Part shown: positions 18,007 to 26,767 of the stretch, in pieces | Numbering within the stretch: the first letter of the stretch is position 1 | Layout: each line of letters begins with the position of its first letter | Assembly (NCBI GenBank): GCA_017472665.1 | Contig: JAFUOS010000026.1 | Coordinates: 1-64,000 of the forward strand | Origin: Tyzzerella sp. | Lineage (GTDB): Bacteria; Bacillota; Clostridia; Lachnospirales; Lachnospiraceae | DNA: 64,000 nt | Direction of reading: 5' to 3' | Made by a program: the position numbers and the translations under genes | Notes under the pieces: model-generated | Seen by the model: the letters and a program-made list of their open reading frames with translations, nothing else | What the model was told of the DNA's origin: nothing | Databases searched by the model: none

Positions 18007-19629
18007 ATGATTACATTAACAGGTAAAAGCGTATTTGGTGGAGTCGAAATCGGCAAGATCGCTTTCTACAAAAGAAACGAACGTCAGATTAAGAGATGGC
18101 GTGTAGAGGATACAGACGCTGAAGTAAAGCGTTTCGAAGAAGCGAAAGCGACTGCAATTAGCCAGTTACAAGCTTTGTATGAAAAAGCGATGAGAGATGT
18201 TGGCGAAGAAAATGCCATGATTTTTGAGATGCATCAGATGATGCTGGAAGATTTAGATTATCTTGATTCTATCATTCATATTATTACAGGGCAAGAAGTA
18301 AATGCAGAGTACGCAGTTAGCACAACAGCGGATAACTTTGCGATGATGTTTTCGTCTATGGATGATGCATATATGCAGGGACGTGCGGCTGACGTAAAAG
18401 ATATTTCAGAACGTGTGTTAAATATCTTGTCAGGAGCCGGACAATCAGGAATTGATACGGACGTGCCAGTAATTGTTGCGGCAGACGATTTGGTGCCAAG
18501 TGAGACAGTTCAACTTGATAAGAAACTGGTGCTTGGATTTGCAACGATGTATGGTTCTTCCAATTCGCACACAGCTATTTTAGCTAGAACGATGAACATT
18601 CCGGCTATTATTGGTCTCGGAGAAGCATTAAAGCCAGAATACGATGGTGCGTTTGCAGTTATCGATGGTTTTGATGGAAAGATTTACATTGATCCAGATG
18701 ATGAGACATTAGAGGCGATGAAGAAAAAGCAGGCAGATGACCGTGCGAAGAAAGCCTTGTTACAAGAATTAAAAGGAAAAGAAAATGTGACACTCAGCGG
18801 TCAGAAGATTAACTTATATGCAAACATTGGAAATAGCTCAGATGTGGGCTTAGTACTCCAAAACGATGCAGGCGGAATCGGCTTATTCAGAAGTGAGTTC
18901 TTGTATTTAGAAAATGATACTTTCCCAACCGAAGATCAGCAATTTGCTGTTTATAAACTGGTTGCAGAAAATATGGCTGGTAAGAGAGTTATCATCAGAA
19001 CATTGGATATCGGTGCAGATAAACAAGTAGATTACTTTAATCTTGATAAAGAAGAAAATCCAGCACTTGGATACCGTGCGATTCGTATCTGTCTGACACA
19101 GCCAGAAATCTTCAAGACACAATTGCGTGCACTTTTACGTGCATCTGCATTTGGCCAGATTGCCATTATGTTCCCTATGATTATTTCCGTAGGCGAAGTA
19201 AAACAGATCAAAGCAATCTTGGAAGAAGTAAAAGCAGAGCTCAGAGAAGCAGGTGTTCCATTCAAAGAAGATATCGAAATCGGTATTATGATTGAGACAC
19301 CGGCAGCTGTTATGATGAGTAGAGAGCTTGCAAAAGAAGTAGACTTCTTCAGCGTTGGTACAAACGATTTGACACAATACACATTGGCAATCGACAGGCA
19401 GAATCCAAAATTGGATGTGTTCTACGATGCTCACCATCCAGCAGTGCTTGCTATGATTAAGATGGCAGCAGACAATGCACATGCAGAAGGAAAATGGATT
19501 GGCATCTGTGGTGAATTGGGTGCAGATTTAGAATTAACAGAGACGTTCCTCGAAATGGGAATTGATGAGTTATCTGTATCCCCATCTATGATTCTTCCTT
19601 TACGTAAAAAGGTAAGAGAAGCAAAATAG
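18007..19629 (+). CDS. ptsI: phosphoenolpyruvate-protein phosphotransferase (PTS enzyme I)
   Basis: A 540-residue enzyme that autophosphorylates from PEP and donates to HPr. The phosphohistidine is His188 in GSSNSHTAIL when counted from 18007, close to His189 of the E. coli enzyme. The PEP-binding barrel has LFRSEFLY, RTLDIGADK, GIMIETPAA, and the catalytic Cys in GICGELGAD. An in-frame ATG at 17995 lies against the AAGGA motif with no spacing, so 18007 is preferred, though its own spacing of 12 is long. It forms an operon with ptsH. Confidence 0.96.
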   Translation: MITLTGKSVFGGVEIGKIAFYKRNERQIKRWRVEDTDAEVKRFEEAKATAISQLQALYEKAMRDVGEENAMIFEMHQMMLEDLDYLDSIIHIITGQEVNAEYAVSTTADNFAMMFSSMDDAYMQGRAADVKDISERVLNILSGAGQSGIDTDVPVIVAADDLVPSETVQLDKKLVLGFATMYGSSNSHTAILARTMNIPAIIGLGEALKPEYDGAFAVIDGFDGKIYIDPDDETLEAMKKKQADDRAKKALLQELKGKENVTLSGQKINLYANIGNSSDVGLVLQNDAGGIGLFRSEFLYLENDTFPTEDQQFAVYKLVAENMAGKRVIIRTLDIGADKQVDYFNLDKEENPALGYRAIRICLTQPEIFKTQLRALLRASAFGQIAIMFPMIISVGEVKQIKAILEEVKAELREAGVPFKEDIEIGIMIETPAAVMMSRELAKEVDFFSVGTNDLTQYTLAIDRQNPKLDVFYDAHHPAVLAMIKMAADNAHAEGKWIGICGELGADLELTETFLEMGIDELSVSPSMILPLRKKVREAK

Positions 19630-19644
19630 ATTTCATAAAGTGGT

Positions 19645-19686
19645 TTAGGGACAGTGAAGCGGTTATGCCGCTAAGCTGTCCCTTTA
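19645..19686. terminator. ptsHI terminator
   Basis: AGGGACAG pairs with CTGTCCCT, with an inner GCGG/CCGC stem, followed by TTTATTGT. Located between convergent genes. Confidence 0.75.
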
Positions 19687-19751
19687 TTGTTAGTCATAGT
19701 TATCAAGAAAGTAGAGAGTTGCTGCCACAGATGTTAGATATAAATCGAAAC

Positions 19752-20759
19752 TTACTTCGCGGCCTTTTCTGCAAATTCTGTCGTTACAAGGTCTTTATAA
19801 GGCGCACGTTTTTCCAATTCTCCAGCAGATTCCAAGATATCCTGTAATAAATCGAAACTTTCTTCTTCAAAAATTAAATCGGCTTTCCAAGTATCCTGTT
19901 CATAATAACGGGTTACAATCGTAGTGATGGTTTCCAAATCTGTTTCTTTGAATTGAGGTTTTATAATTTCAGCGATTTCTTTCGGGGTGTGGGATTGTAC
20001 ATAATCCATACCTTTTTGCAATGCATTTGTGAAGCCTTGGATGGTATCTTTGTTCTTTTCAATGTAGCTTTGTTTTGCACAGAATGCAGTATATGGAACG
20101 TATCCGCTGTCTTCGCCAAGAGATGCCACAACGTAGCCTTTTCCTTCTGTTTCCAATGAGGTTGCATGAGGTTCAAATTCGACGGTAAAGTCAGCTTCGC
20201 TGTCAGCAAAAGCAGCTGCAGTAGAACCAAAGTCAATGCTTTGATTGATTTCCAAATCTGTTTCCGGGTCGATTCCATTTTGCTTTAAAATGTATTCGAA
20301 TACCATTTCAGGCATACCACCTTTTCGACCGCCAAGCACGTAGGAACCCTTCAAATCTTCCCACGAGAAATCAGCCATTTCTTCACGTGCTACAAGGAAG
20401 TTGCCGGCACGCTGAGTTAATTGGGCGAAGTTTACAACGTAATCGGTTGCCCCTTCATTGTAGGTGTAAATGGAAGCTTCAGAACCCATAAAACCGATAT
20501 CTGCTTCGCCAGAGAGAACGGCGGTCATGGTTTTGTCGGCTCCAAATCCAGTCACCAGAGTAATATCAATGCCTTCCTCTGCAAAATATCCTTCTTCAAT
20601 AGCAACGTACATCGGTGCGTAGAAGATTGAGTGAGCCACTTCATTCAGCACCACTTTGGTATTTACGTCTGCCGTTGTTTCTTCGGCTGGAGAGCAGGCA
20701 CACAGACTGCTAAGTGCCAGTGCTGCAATCGTAAAAAAAGTAAATAGACGCTTTTTCAT
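19752..20759 (-). CDS. NMT1/THI5-like (NitT/TauT family) substrate-binding lipoprotein
   Basis: A 335-residue secreted lipoprotein: signal peptide with lipobox SLCAC (Cys22), then a type II periplasmic-binding fold with the family's opening VLNEVAHSIFYAPMYVAIEEGYF and DIGFMGSEASIYTY. Family members deliver aliphatic sulfonates, taurine, nitrate or thiamine precursors to ABC importers. No permease or ATPase is adjacent; the only matching transporter genes in the window lie 10 kb away with their own binding protein. Substrate is unknown. AGGAGG precedes the ATG. Confidence 0.85.
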   Translation of the reverse strand: MKKRLFTFFTIAALALSSLCACSPAEETTADVNTKVVLNEVAHSIFYAPMYVAIEEGYFAEEGIDITLVTGFGADKTMTAVLSGEADIGFMGSEASIYTYNEGATDYVVNFAQLTQRAGNFLVAREEMADFSWEDLKGSYVLGGRKGGMPEMVFEYILKQNGIDPETDLEINQSIDFGSTAAAFADSEADFTVEFEPHATSLETEGKGYVVASLGEDSGYVPYTAFCAKQSYIEKNKDTIQGFTNALQKGMDYVQSHTPKEIAEIIKPQFKETDLETITTIVTRYYEQDTWKADLIFEEESFDLLQDILESAGELEKRAPYKDLVTTEFAEKAAK

Positions 20760-20837
20760 AATTCCTCCTAATCATTACTATGATTTCTCCTATAGCATAT
20801 GATTCAAGGACAAAACGGGTGCTACTTTTAACAGGAA

Positions 20838-21056
20838 TTATTTTAATTTGACTTTAGGTGGTTCAAAATGGTAGATGTCTTTGTAAGATTCCAGTTCCTC
20901 GTCAGAATCTGGAATAGCAGGAATCAGACCTGTGCAATCCTGTGTGGAGGCCGCATTGGCCAGGTAGTCATAGGAATCGATGATTCGTTCATTTTCTTTG
21001 TCGAGATTTTTCCTTTCAAAATTTTCTTTCTCAAAGTTCTTACTTTCAGATTTCAC
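20838..21056 (-). CDS. small hypothetical protein with CTGLIPA motif
   Basis: A 72-residue acidic, charged protein: a Lys/Glu/Asn-rich N-terminal helix, SYDYLANAASTQDCTGLIPA in the middle (single Cys), then PDSDEELESYKDIYHFEPP. The start is a GTG at 21056, since AAGGAGGA lies 8 bases before it; the ATG-like starts further upstream would put the ribosome binding site inside the gene. I recall similar CTGLIPA-type small proteins in other Clostridia, but know no function. Confidence 0.6.
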   Translation of the reverse strand: MKSESKNFEKENFERKNLDKENERIIDSYDYLANAASTQDCTGLIPAIPDSDEELESYKDIYHFEPPKVKLK

Positions 21057-21207
21057 GAAAATGTTCCTCCTTAAAAAAAATGGGTATAATACTAACATAC
21101 TCAAATGAAAAAAAGATATACAGAATCGTGATAAATAGGGGTGGACTTTAAGAATTTACTGTGTTAAAATGTACAAGTAAAATGATTACTGCAAGGGGAG
21201 ATTTGGC

Positions 21208-21498
21208 ATGGGTAAAACGATTAGAACAGAAGCAGTGGATAGTTTGTTTGATGCTATCATGTGTTTAGAGAATAAGGAAGAGTGTTATACTTTCTTTGAA
21301 GATATATGTACGATTAATGAGTTATTATCTTTGTCACAACGTTTTGAAGTTGCAAGGATGCTCCGTGAACAGAAAACATATCTTGAAATTGCAGAAAAGA
21401 CGGGAGCCTCTACAGCGACCATCAGCCGTGTGAATCGTTCCTTGAATTATGGGAATGATGGGTACGATATGGTATTCAAACGTTTGGATAAAAAATAG
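21208..21498 (+). CDS. YerC/YecD family TrpR-like DNA-binding protein
   Basis: A 96-residue all-helical protein of the TrpR-like YerC/YecD family. The helix-turn-helix is YLEIAEKTGASTATISRVNRSLNYG (about 58-82), preceded by ELLSLSQRFEVARML. These are common in Firmicutes, often near pcrA, as here (pcrA begins 0.9 kb downstream). The regulated genes are not known. GGGGAG precedes the ATG. Confidence 0.9.
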   Translation: MGKTIRTEAVDSLFDAIMCLENKEECYTFFEDICTINELLSLSQRFEVARMLREQKTYLEIAEKTGASTATISRVNRSLNYGNDGYDMVFKRLDKK

Positions 21499-21517
21499 AA
21501 TAGCGACAGCATACGAT

Positions 21518-21552
21518 AGGGAGTGCCATGAAAGCACTCCCTGTTATTTTTT
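21518..21552. terminator. bidirectional terminator
   Basis: AGGGAGTGC / GCACTCCCT hairpin and TTATTTTTT, between convergent genes. Confidence 0.8.
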
Positions 21553-22176
21553 CTTCTTTGCTTTTTCTTTTTGGTTTTCTTCGGATGAATCCTCTGCTAC
21601 CGTATCAATTAACTTCTCAATGAGCAGCTTTTTAACATACACATCCAAGCTTAGCATACAGATAAAAGAGAAGAACTGTAATAAATCTTTGTCTTCTTCG
21701 GATGCGTCTGCAAAAGAATTCTTAGAAGCTTCAAAAGCGGATTTGATATCATCCTGAAGTACAGTGGCTCTCTCTTTATCAAAAGCACACACTTCGTCAT
21801 AAATGTGTGTTGTATTTATATTTCCTTCTGCCTGGAAGTATTTCTCCGTGATTGGGGCGAGTAATTTTTCAATGTCACCAATGGATAAAAGGCTCTTGAA
21901 ATAATAAATAAAGTTCAAAACCAAAAGGTGTTCTTTGGAATATTTTTTCTTTACCGGTGGCGGTAATAAATCATTTTTTGCATAATTATTAATCATGGTT
22001 TTGGTTAAAATCTTATCATCCGGATAACGTTTGGTGGATTTTAATGCTTTCTCCATGAAAGAGGTCACCTGATCCATATATAAGTCAATGTTTGGAATGT
22101 CTTCGGATTTTATATAATCAATTCTCGAAATGCTTGCTAGTATACTGTTTAATAAGTCGTCTTTATCTATTGTCAT
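21544..22176 (-). CDS. DUF1836 domain protein
   Basis: A 210-residue cytoplasmic protein of the DUF1836 family, with the family segment TKTMINNYAKNDLLPPPVKKKYSKEHL (about 58-84), which resembles a MerR-like winged helix followed by a helical bundle. The C-terminus is a Lys/Glu-rich tail ending KEKAKKKK. Function is unknown; a DNA-binding role is suggested by the resemblance only. AGGTGAT precedes the ATG. Confidence 0.8.
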   Translation of the reverse strand: MTIDKDDLLNSILASISRIDYIKSEDIPNIDLYMDQVTSFMEKALKSTKRYPDDKILTKTMINNYAKNDLLPPPVKKKYSKEHLLVLNFIYYFKSLLSIGDIEKLLAPITEKYFQAEGNINTTHIYDEVCAFDKERATVLQDDIKSAFEASKNSFADASEEDKDLLQFFSFICMLSLDVYVKKLLIEKLIDTVAEDSSEENQKEKAKKKK

Positions 22177-22290
22177 ATTATCACCTCAATATATTCATTA
22201 TAAAGTAATCAAAACTACATAACAAGCATTTTGTGAAAAATGTTTTGGATTTTGTGAATAAGGTGAAATGAGATTTCAAGTGAATTTCAG

Positions 22291-22319
22291 GTGACAAGAG
22301 AAGCATTTTATACTATAAT
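22291..22319 (+). promoter_or_regulatory. promoter of pcrA
   Basis: GTGACA (22291-22296), 17-base spacer, TATAAT (22314-22319). It overlaps an in-frame upstream start codon, so translation must begin at the ATG at 22357. Confidence 0.7.
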
Positions 22320-22356
22320 GGAAAGCACCGAAACGAGAAGAAAAGGAGCAGTCAGA

Positions 22357-24654
22357 ATGAGTATTTATGATACATTAAATAAAGAACAGAAAGAAGCTGT
22401 TTTACATACAGAAGGGCCGCTTCTGATTCTTGCAGGGGCAGGTTCGGGAAAGACGAGGGTGCTTACGCATCGCATTGCCTATTTGATTGATGAGATGGGA
22501 GTGAATCCTTGGAATATCCTTGCGATTACATTTACGAATAAGGCAGCAGGAGAGATGAGGGAGAGAGTGGACCGCATCGTAGGATTTGGCTCAGAAAGTA
22601 TCTGGGTAAGCACTTTTCACTCAACTTGTGTGAGAATTTTGAGACGTCACATTGACCGGCTTGGATATGATACGAATTTTACGATTTATGATACAGATGA
22701 CCAGAAAACTATGATGAAGGATGTCTGCAAGCTGCTCCAGATTGATACAAAGACATACAAAGAGAGAAATCTTCTGGCAGCGATTTCTTCTGCGAAGAAC
22801 GAGTTTATTTCGCCACAGGAGTATGAACTAAATGCGGCCGGAGATTATAATAAGCAAAAGATTGCCAAGGTGTATTGGGAATATGAAAAGCAGATGCGGG
22901 CAAACAATGCGCTGGATTTTGATGATTTGCTAGTGAAGACGGTGCAACTGTTGCAGACGCAGCCAGATGTTTTGGAATATTATCAGGAACGATTCCGTTA
23001 CATCATGGTGGACGAGTATCAGGATACCAATACGGTACAGTTTAAGTTGATTAGCATTTTGGCGCGGAAGTATAAGAATCTTTGTGTGGTCGGGGATGAT
23101 GACCAGTCGATTTATAAATTCCGTGGCGCGAATATCAAGAATATTTTGGACTTTGAAAGTGTATTTGAGGATGCACATGTGATTAAACTGGAGCAGAATT
23201 ACCGTTCGACAGAGACGATTTTGAATGCGGCGAATGCGGTAATTGCCAATAATATTGGACGAAAGCAAAAACGTCTCTGGACTGAAAATGGTGAGGGGGA
23301 TAAGATTCAATTCCAACAGTTTGACGACGCATTTGAGGAGGCCAATTTTGTTGCCCGTGATATTCAGAAACATGTAGATGAAGGAACGCGCACTTACAAG
23401 GATCATGCGATTTTATATCGTACGAATGCGCAGTCACGTATGTTTGAAGAAAAATTCATTGTGGCAAATATTCCTTATAAGGTAGTTGGCGGCGTGAATT
23501 TCTATGCAAGACGTGAAGTGAAAGACTTGCTTGCTTATTTAAAGACGATTGACAATGGAAAAGATGATTTGGCGGTGCGACGTATTATCAACGTGCCAAA
23601 ACGAGGCATTGGATTGACTACCATTAACCGTGTGCAGGAAAATGCGCAGGAGCGAGGCGTGGGATTTTATGAAGCACTTCGCACGGCAGATATGATACCG
23701 GGAATTGGAAGAGGTGTGAGCAAATTAGAGTCATTTATGGCTTTGATGGAGCATTTTAAAGAGCAGGCGAAGAAACTGTCGATTTCGGATTTGATGCAGC
23801 TGGTGATTGATATGACTGGCTACGAAGAGGAACTGAAAGAAGAAGGGCAGGAAGAATTCGAGAAGCGAAAAGAAAATATCGATGAATTGATGAGCAAGAT
23901 TGTTTCTTATGAAGAATCTTGCGAGGATTATCCGACATTGAGCGGCTTCTTAGAGGAAGTTGCGTTGGTGGCTGATATTGATAGTTTGGATGAAAATAGT
24001 GATTATGTGGTTCTGATGACATTGCATAGTGCGAAAGGGTTGGAATTTCCGGAAGTGTATCTGACCGGAATGGAAGATGGTGTATTTCCAAGTTATATGA
24101 CGATTACTTCGGATGACCCAACGGAAATCGAGGAAGAGAGACGACTTTGCTATGTTGGAATTACGCGGGCACAGGAGAATTTGACGCTGACTTGCGCAAG
24201 AAGACGTATGGTGCGGGGAGAGACGCAGTATAGTAAGATGTCAAGGTTTTTAAGAGAGGTGCCGGTGCAGCTGCTATCTTCTGGAAGAACGGTAGAAAGA
24301 GATTCTTTCGAGATGCCAAAGCAAGAAGCTTATTTCCGGGCAAAGCAGGCATTTCAGACGAAACCATTTCAGGCGGGTGGATACCAAACTGGGGGATATC
24401 AGGTCGGAGGATATCAAAACAAGGCATTGCAGTCAGGAATTTTTGATAAGCCGAAACCAGTGAAATCCTTTGGGGTGAAAGCTGGAGGAGGACTCGATTA
24501 CGAAGTGGGTGACCGAGTCAGAAGCATGAAGTATGGCGAAGGTTTGGTAACAGGAATTACAGAGGGTGGCCGTGATTATGAGATTACGGTAGCGTTTGAT
24601 TCCGGTAATGTAAGAAAAATGTTTGCGCAATTTGCGCAGCTACAGAAAATCTAG
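22357..24654 (+). CDS. pcrA: ATP-dependent DNA helicase PcrA/UvrD
   Basis: A 765-residue superfamily 1A 3'-5' helicase for repair, plasmid replication and removal of proteins from DNA. Motifs in order: LNKEQKEAV (Q motif), Walker A AGAGSGKTR (about 27), TFTNKAAGEM, DEYQDTN (about 217), GDDDQSIYKFRGA, LEQNYRST, TLHSAKGLEFPEVY and VGITRAQ. After the helicase core comes a linker with three GGYQ units and then a short C-terminal domain that begins YEVGDRVRSMKYGEG, as in PcrA proteins that bind RNA polymerase. AAGGAG precedes the ATG. Intact and of normal length. Confidence 0.95.
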   Translation: MSIYDTLNKEQKEAVLHTEGPLLILAGAGSGKTRVLTHRIAYLIDEMGVNPWNILAITFTNKAAGEMRERVDRIVGFGSESIWVSTFHSTCVRILRRHIDRLGYDTNFTIYDTDDQKTMMKDVCKLLQIDTKTYKERNLLAAISSAKNEFISPQEYELNAAGDYNKQKIAKVYWEYEKQMRANNALDFDDLLVKTVQLLQTQPDVLEYYQERFRYIMVDEYQDTNTVQFKLISILARKYKNLCVVGDDDQSIYKFRGANIKNILDFESVFEDAHVIKLEQNYRSTETILNAANAVIANNIGRKQKRLWTENGEGDKIQFQQFDDAFEEANFVARDIQKHVDEGTRTYKDHAILYRTNAQSRMFEEKFIVANIPYKVVGGVNFYARREVKDLLAYLKTIDNGKDDLAVRRIINVPKRGIGLTTINRVQENAQERGVGFYEALRTADMIPGIGRGVSKLESFMALMEHFKEQAKKLSISDLMQLVIDMTGYEEELKEEGQEEFEKRKENIDELMSKIVSYEESCEDYPTLSGFLEEVALVADIDSLDENSDYVVLMTLHSAKGLEFPEVYLTGMEDGVFPSYMTITSDDPTEIEEERRLCYVGITRAQENLTLTCARRRMVRGETQYSKMSRFLREVPVQLLSSGRTVERDSFEMPKQEAYFRAKQAFQTKPFQAGGYQTGGYQVGGYQNKALQSGIFDKPKPVKSFGVKAGGGLDYEVGDRVRSMKYGEGLVTGITEGGRDYEITVAFDSGNVRKMFAQFAQLQKI

Positions 24655-24730
24655 GATTTATTGCTCTTTAGATGGATTTTTTGCGCGAAAAATAAGCTTA
24701 AATAAGTATAAAAAATAAAAATCTACATAT

Positions 24731-24782
24731 GGTAATATTACCGTGGAAATGGTATAATATGTGCAAAAGTAGACACTTTTGC
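24731..24782 (+). promoter_or_regulatory. extended -10 promoter flanked by two palindromes
   Basis: TGG-TATAAT (24753-24758) is an extended -10. A perfect palindrome GGTAATATTACC (24731-24742) lies at the -35 position and GCAAAAGT-AGAC-ACTTTTGC (24763-24782) at the start of the transcript. Confidence 0.5.
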
Positions 24783-24819
24783 CGAAGCGGGATAGTACAT
24801 GTGGTAAAGGAGTCTTATT

Positions 24820-25083
24820 ATGAAGCAGAAAGGACGTGGCTTTATGAACAAAATCGAGGATATGATTACTGAAACAAAATTATATGAAATGTTACGCAAG
24901 AGAGATCAGGACAAAGTAAAGAAAACATTGCTTTGCATCTTGGCAATCGTTGGTGCTGTTGTTGCAGTTGCAGGGATTGCATATGCTGTATATCGTTTCT
25001 TGACACCGGATTATCTGGAAGATTTTGAAGAAGATTTCGATGACGATTTCGAGGATGATTTCTTTGAGGAAGACGAACTCTAA
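24820..25083 (+). CDS. small membrane protein with acidic C-terminal tail
   Basis: An 87-residue protein with a basic N-terminal segment, one membrane helix (about 40-62) and a tail composed almost wholly of Asp, Glu and Phe (about 66-87). It may start at 24820 (AAAGGAG, 7-base spacing) or at the in-frame ATG at 24844 (AAAGGACG). It has its own promoter and terminator, so it is a single-gene unit. I do not recognise the family. Confidence 0.65.
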   Translation: MKQKGRGFMNKIEDMITETKLYEMLRKRDQDKVKKTLLCILAIVGAVVAVAGIAYAVYRFLTPDYLEDFEEDFDDDFEDDFFEEDEL

Positions 25084-25110
25084 GATAGAGTCATTACATG
25101 ATGAAAGTGG

Positions 25111-25151
25111 AAAACTGTCGTGGATTTGAATATGGTCGCGACAGTTTTTTA
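25111..25151 (+). terminator. terminator after the small membrane protein
   Basis: AAAACTGTCG pairs with CGACAGTTTT across a 17-base loop, ending in TTTTTT. Confidence 0.8.
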
Positions 25152-25245
25152 ATGTTAAGTGAAAACGATTGTGATACGCGAGAGGAACAGAATGGTTCTT
25201 GTGCGTGATTGTGGTTTGCGAAAGATTTAGGAGGAATTAACATAG

Positions 25246-26655
25246 ATGAAAAAAGGACAAGTATACGAAGGCTTAATTGAGAAAGTGGAATTTCCAAATA
25301 AAGGAATCGTGTCTGTAGAAGGCGAAGAGAAAAAAGTGATTGTAAAAAATGGGATTTCAGGACAGAAAATTAAGTTCGTGATCAATAAAATGAGAAAAGG
25401 AAAAGCAGAGGGGCGTCTTTTAGAGGTGCTGGAAAAGTCACCATTGGAGCAGCGCGACCCAGTATGCAGTATTTTCCCTGACTGTGGCGGCTGTATGTAT
25501 CAGACGATGCCATACGAGGAGCAGATGAAGATGAAAGGGCAGCAGGTAAAAGAGATTTTGGATGCTGCAATCGATGGGGATTATGGTTTCGAAGGCGTAA
25601 AGGCAAGTCCCAAAGAATTTGCTTACCGTAACAAGATGGAATTCTCGTTCGGAGATGAATATAAGGATGGACCACTTTCATTGGGGCTTCATAAAAAAGG
25701 AAGTACATATGATGTGCTGACTGCGTCGGATTGCAAATTGGTGCATGAAGATATGACGAAGATTTTAAACTGCGTGCTAGAATATTTCAAAGAGAAAAAT
25801 GTAAGTTATTACAAAAAGATGCAGCATGTAGGATATTTGCGTCATTTGCTGCTGAGACGCGGTGATGTGACTGGCGAAATCCTTGTGAATTTGGTTACTA
25901 CTACGCAGGAAGAGTATGACTTACAGCCACTTGTGGAAGCATTATTGGCATTGCAATTAGAAGGGAAGATTGTAGGAATTCTTCATATTTTGAACGACTC
26001 TTTATCCGATGTGGTACAGAGCGACGGAACGAGAATCTTGTACGGACAGGATTTCTTCTATGAGAAATTGCTAGGAATGGAATTTAAGATTACGCCATTT
26101 TCGTTCTTCCAGCCAAACTCACGTGCAGCGGAAGTGCTGTATAGTACTGTGCGAGAATATATTGGCGACATTGATAATATGACGGTATACGATTTGTTTA
26201 GCGGTACTGGTACGATTGGGCAAGTACTTGCGCCAGTTGCGAAAGAAGTTATCGGTGTGGAGATTATCGAAGAAGCGGTGGAGGCTGCAAAGGAAAATGC
26301 GGCGCATAATGGACTTGACAATTGCAAATTCATCGCGGGCGATGTGTTTAAGGTGTTGGATGAGATTGAAGAGAAGCCTGATGTGATTGTGCTCGACCCA
26401 CCAAGAGATGGGATTCATCCGAAGGCACTTCCGAAGATTTTGGATTATGGTGTGGAGCGAATTGTTTATATTTCTTGTAAGGTGACGAGCCTTGCGAGGG
26501 ATTTAGAGATGATTCAGGCGAGAGGGTATAAAGTGGTGAAAGCGGTTTGTATAGACCAATTTTGCCAAGGGGTTCATATTGAGACAGTGATTTTGCTACA
26601 AAAAGGCGGTAATCCGTCGCATCAGCAGATAGCAGAGATGCTGAATCAACAATAA
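25246..26655 (+). CDS. 23S rRNA (uracil-5-)-methyltransferase, RumA/RlmD/RlmCD type
   Basis: A 469-residue SAM-dependent tRNA/rRNA uracil C5 methyltransferase. It has an N-terminal TRAM RNA-binding domain (about 1-62), [4Fe-4S] ligands Cys74, Cys80, Cys83 and Cys163, the SAM site YDLFSGTGTIGQ (about 310-321), DPPRDG (about 385) and the catalytic nucleophile Cys411 in YISCK. Gram-positive homologues modify U747 and/or U1939 of 23S rRNA; the exact target is not set by sequence alone. AGGAGG precedes the ATG by 11 bases. Confidence 0.92.
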   Translation: MKKGQVYEGLIEKVEFPNKGIVSVEGEEKKVIVKNGISGQKIKFVINKMRKGKAEGRLLEVLEKSPLEQRDPVCSIFPDCGGCMYQTMPYEEQMKMKGQQVKEILDAAIDGDYGFEGVKASPKEFAYRNKMEFSFGDEYKDGPLSLGLHKKGSTYDVLTASDCKLVHEDMTKILNCVLEYFKEKNVSYYKKMQHVGYLRHLLLRRGDVTGEILVNLVTTTQEEYDLQPLVEALLALQLEGKIVGILHILNDSLSDVVQSDGTRILYGQDFFYEKLLGMEFKITPFSFFQPNSRAAEVLYSTVREYIGDIDNMTVYDLFSGTGTIGQVLAPVAKEVIGVEIIEEAVEAAKENAAHNGLDNCKFIAGDVFKVLDEIEEKPDVIVLDPPRDGIHPKALPKILDYGVERIVYISCKVTSLARDLEMIQARGYKVVKAVCIDQFCQGVHIETVILLQKGGNPSHQQIAEMLNQQ

Positions 26656-26720
26656 AGAAAGGGTGCATAGGTAATTTAAAAAATAATGCTCTCGCTTAAT
26701 TCCTTTCAAGACAAATATAA

Positions 26721-26767
26721 AAATAAGCTGACTCTCATTGAACAATGCGAAAGTCAGCTTATTTTTT
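26721..26767. terminator. bidirectional terminator overlapping the Abi gene's stop
   Basis: AATAAGCTGACT pairs with AGTCAGCTTATT, ending in TTTTTT. It lies between the convergent methyltransferase and Abi genes. Confidence 0.8.
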
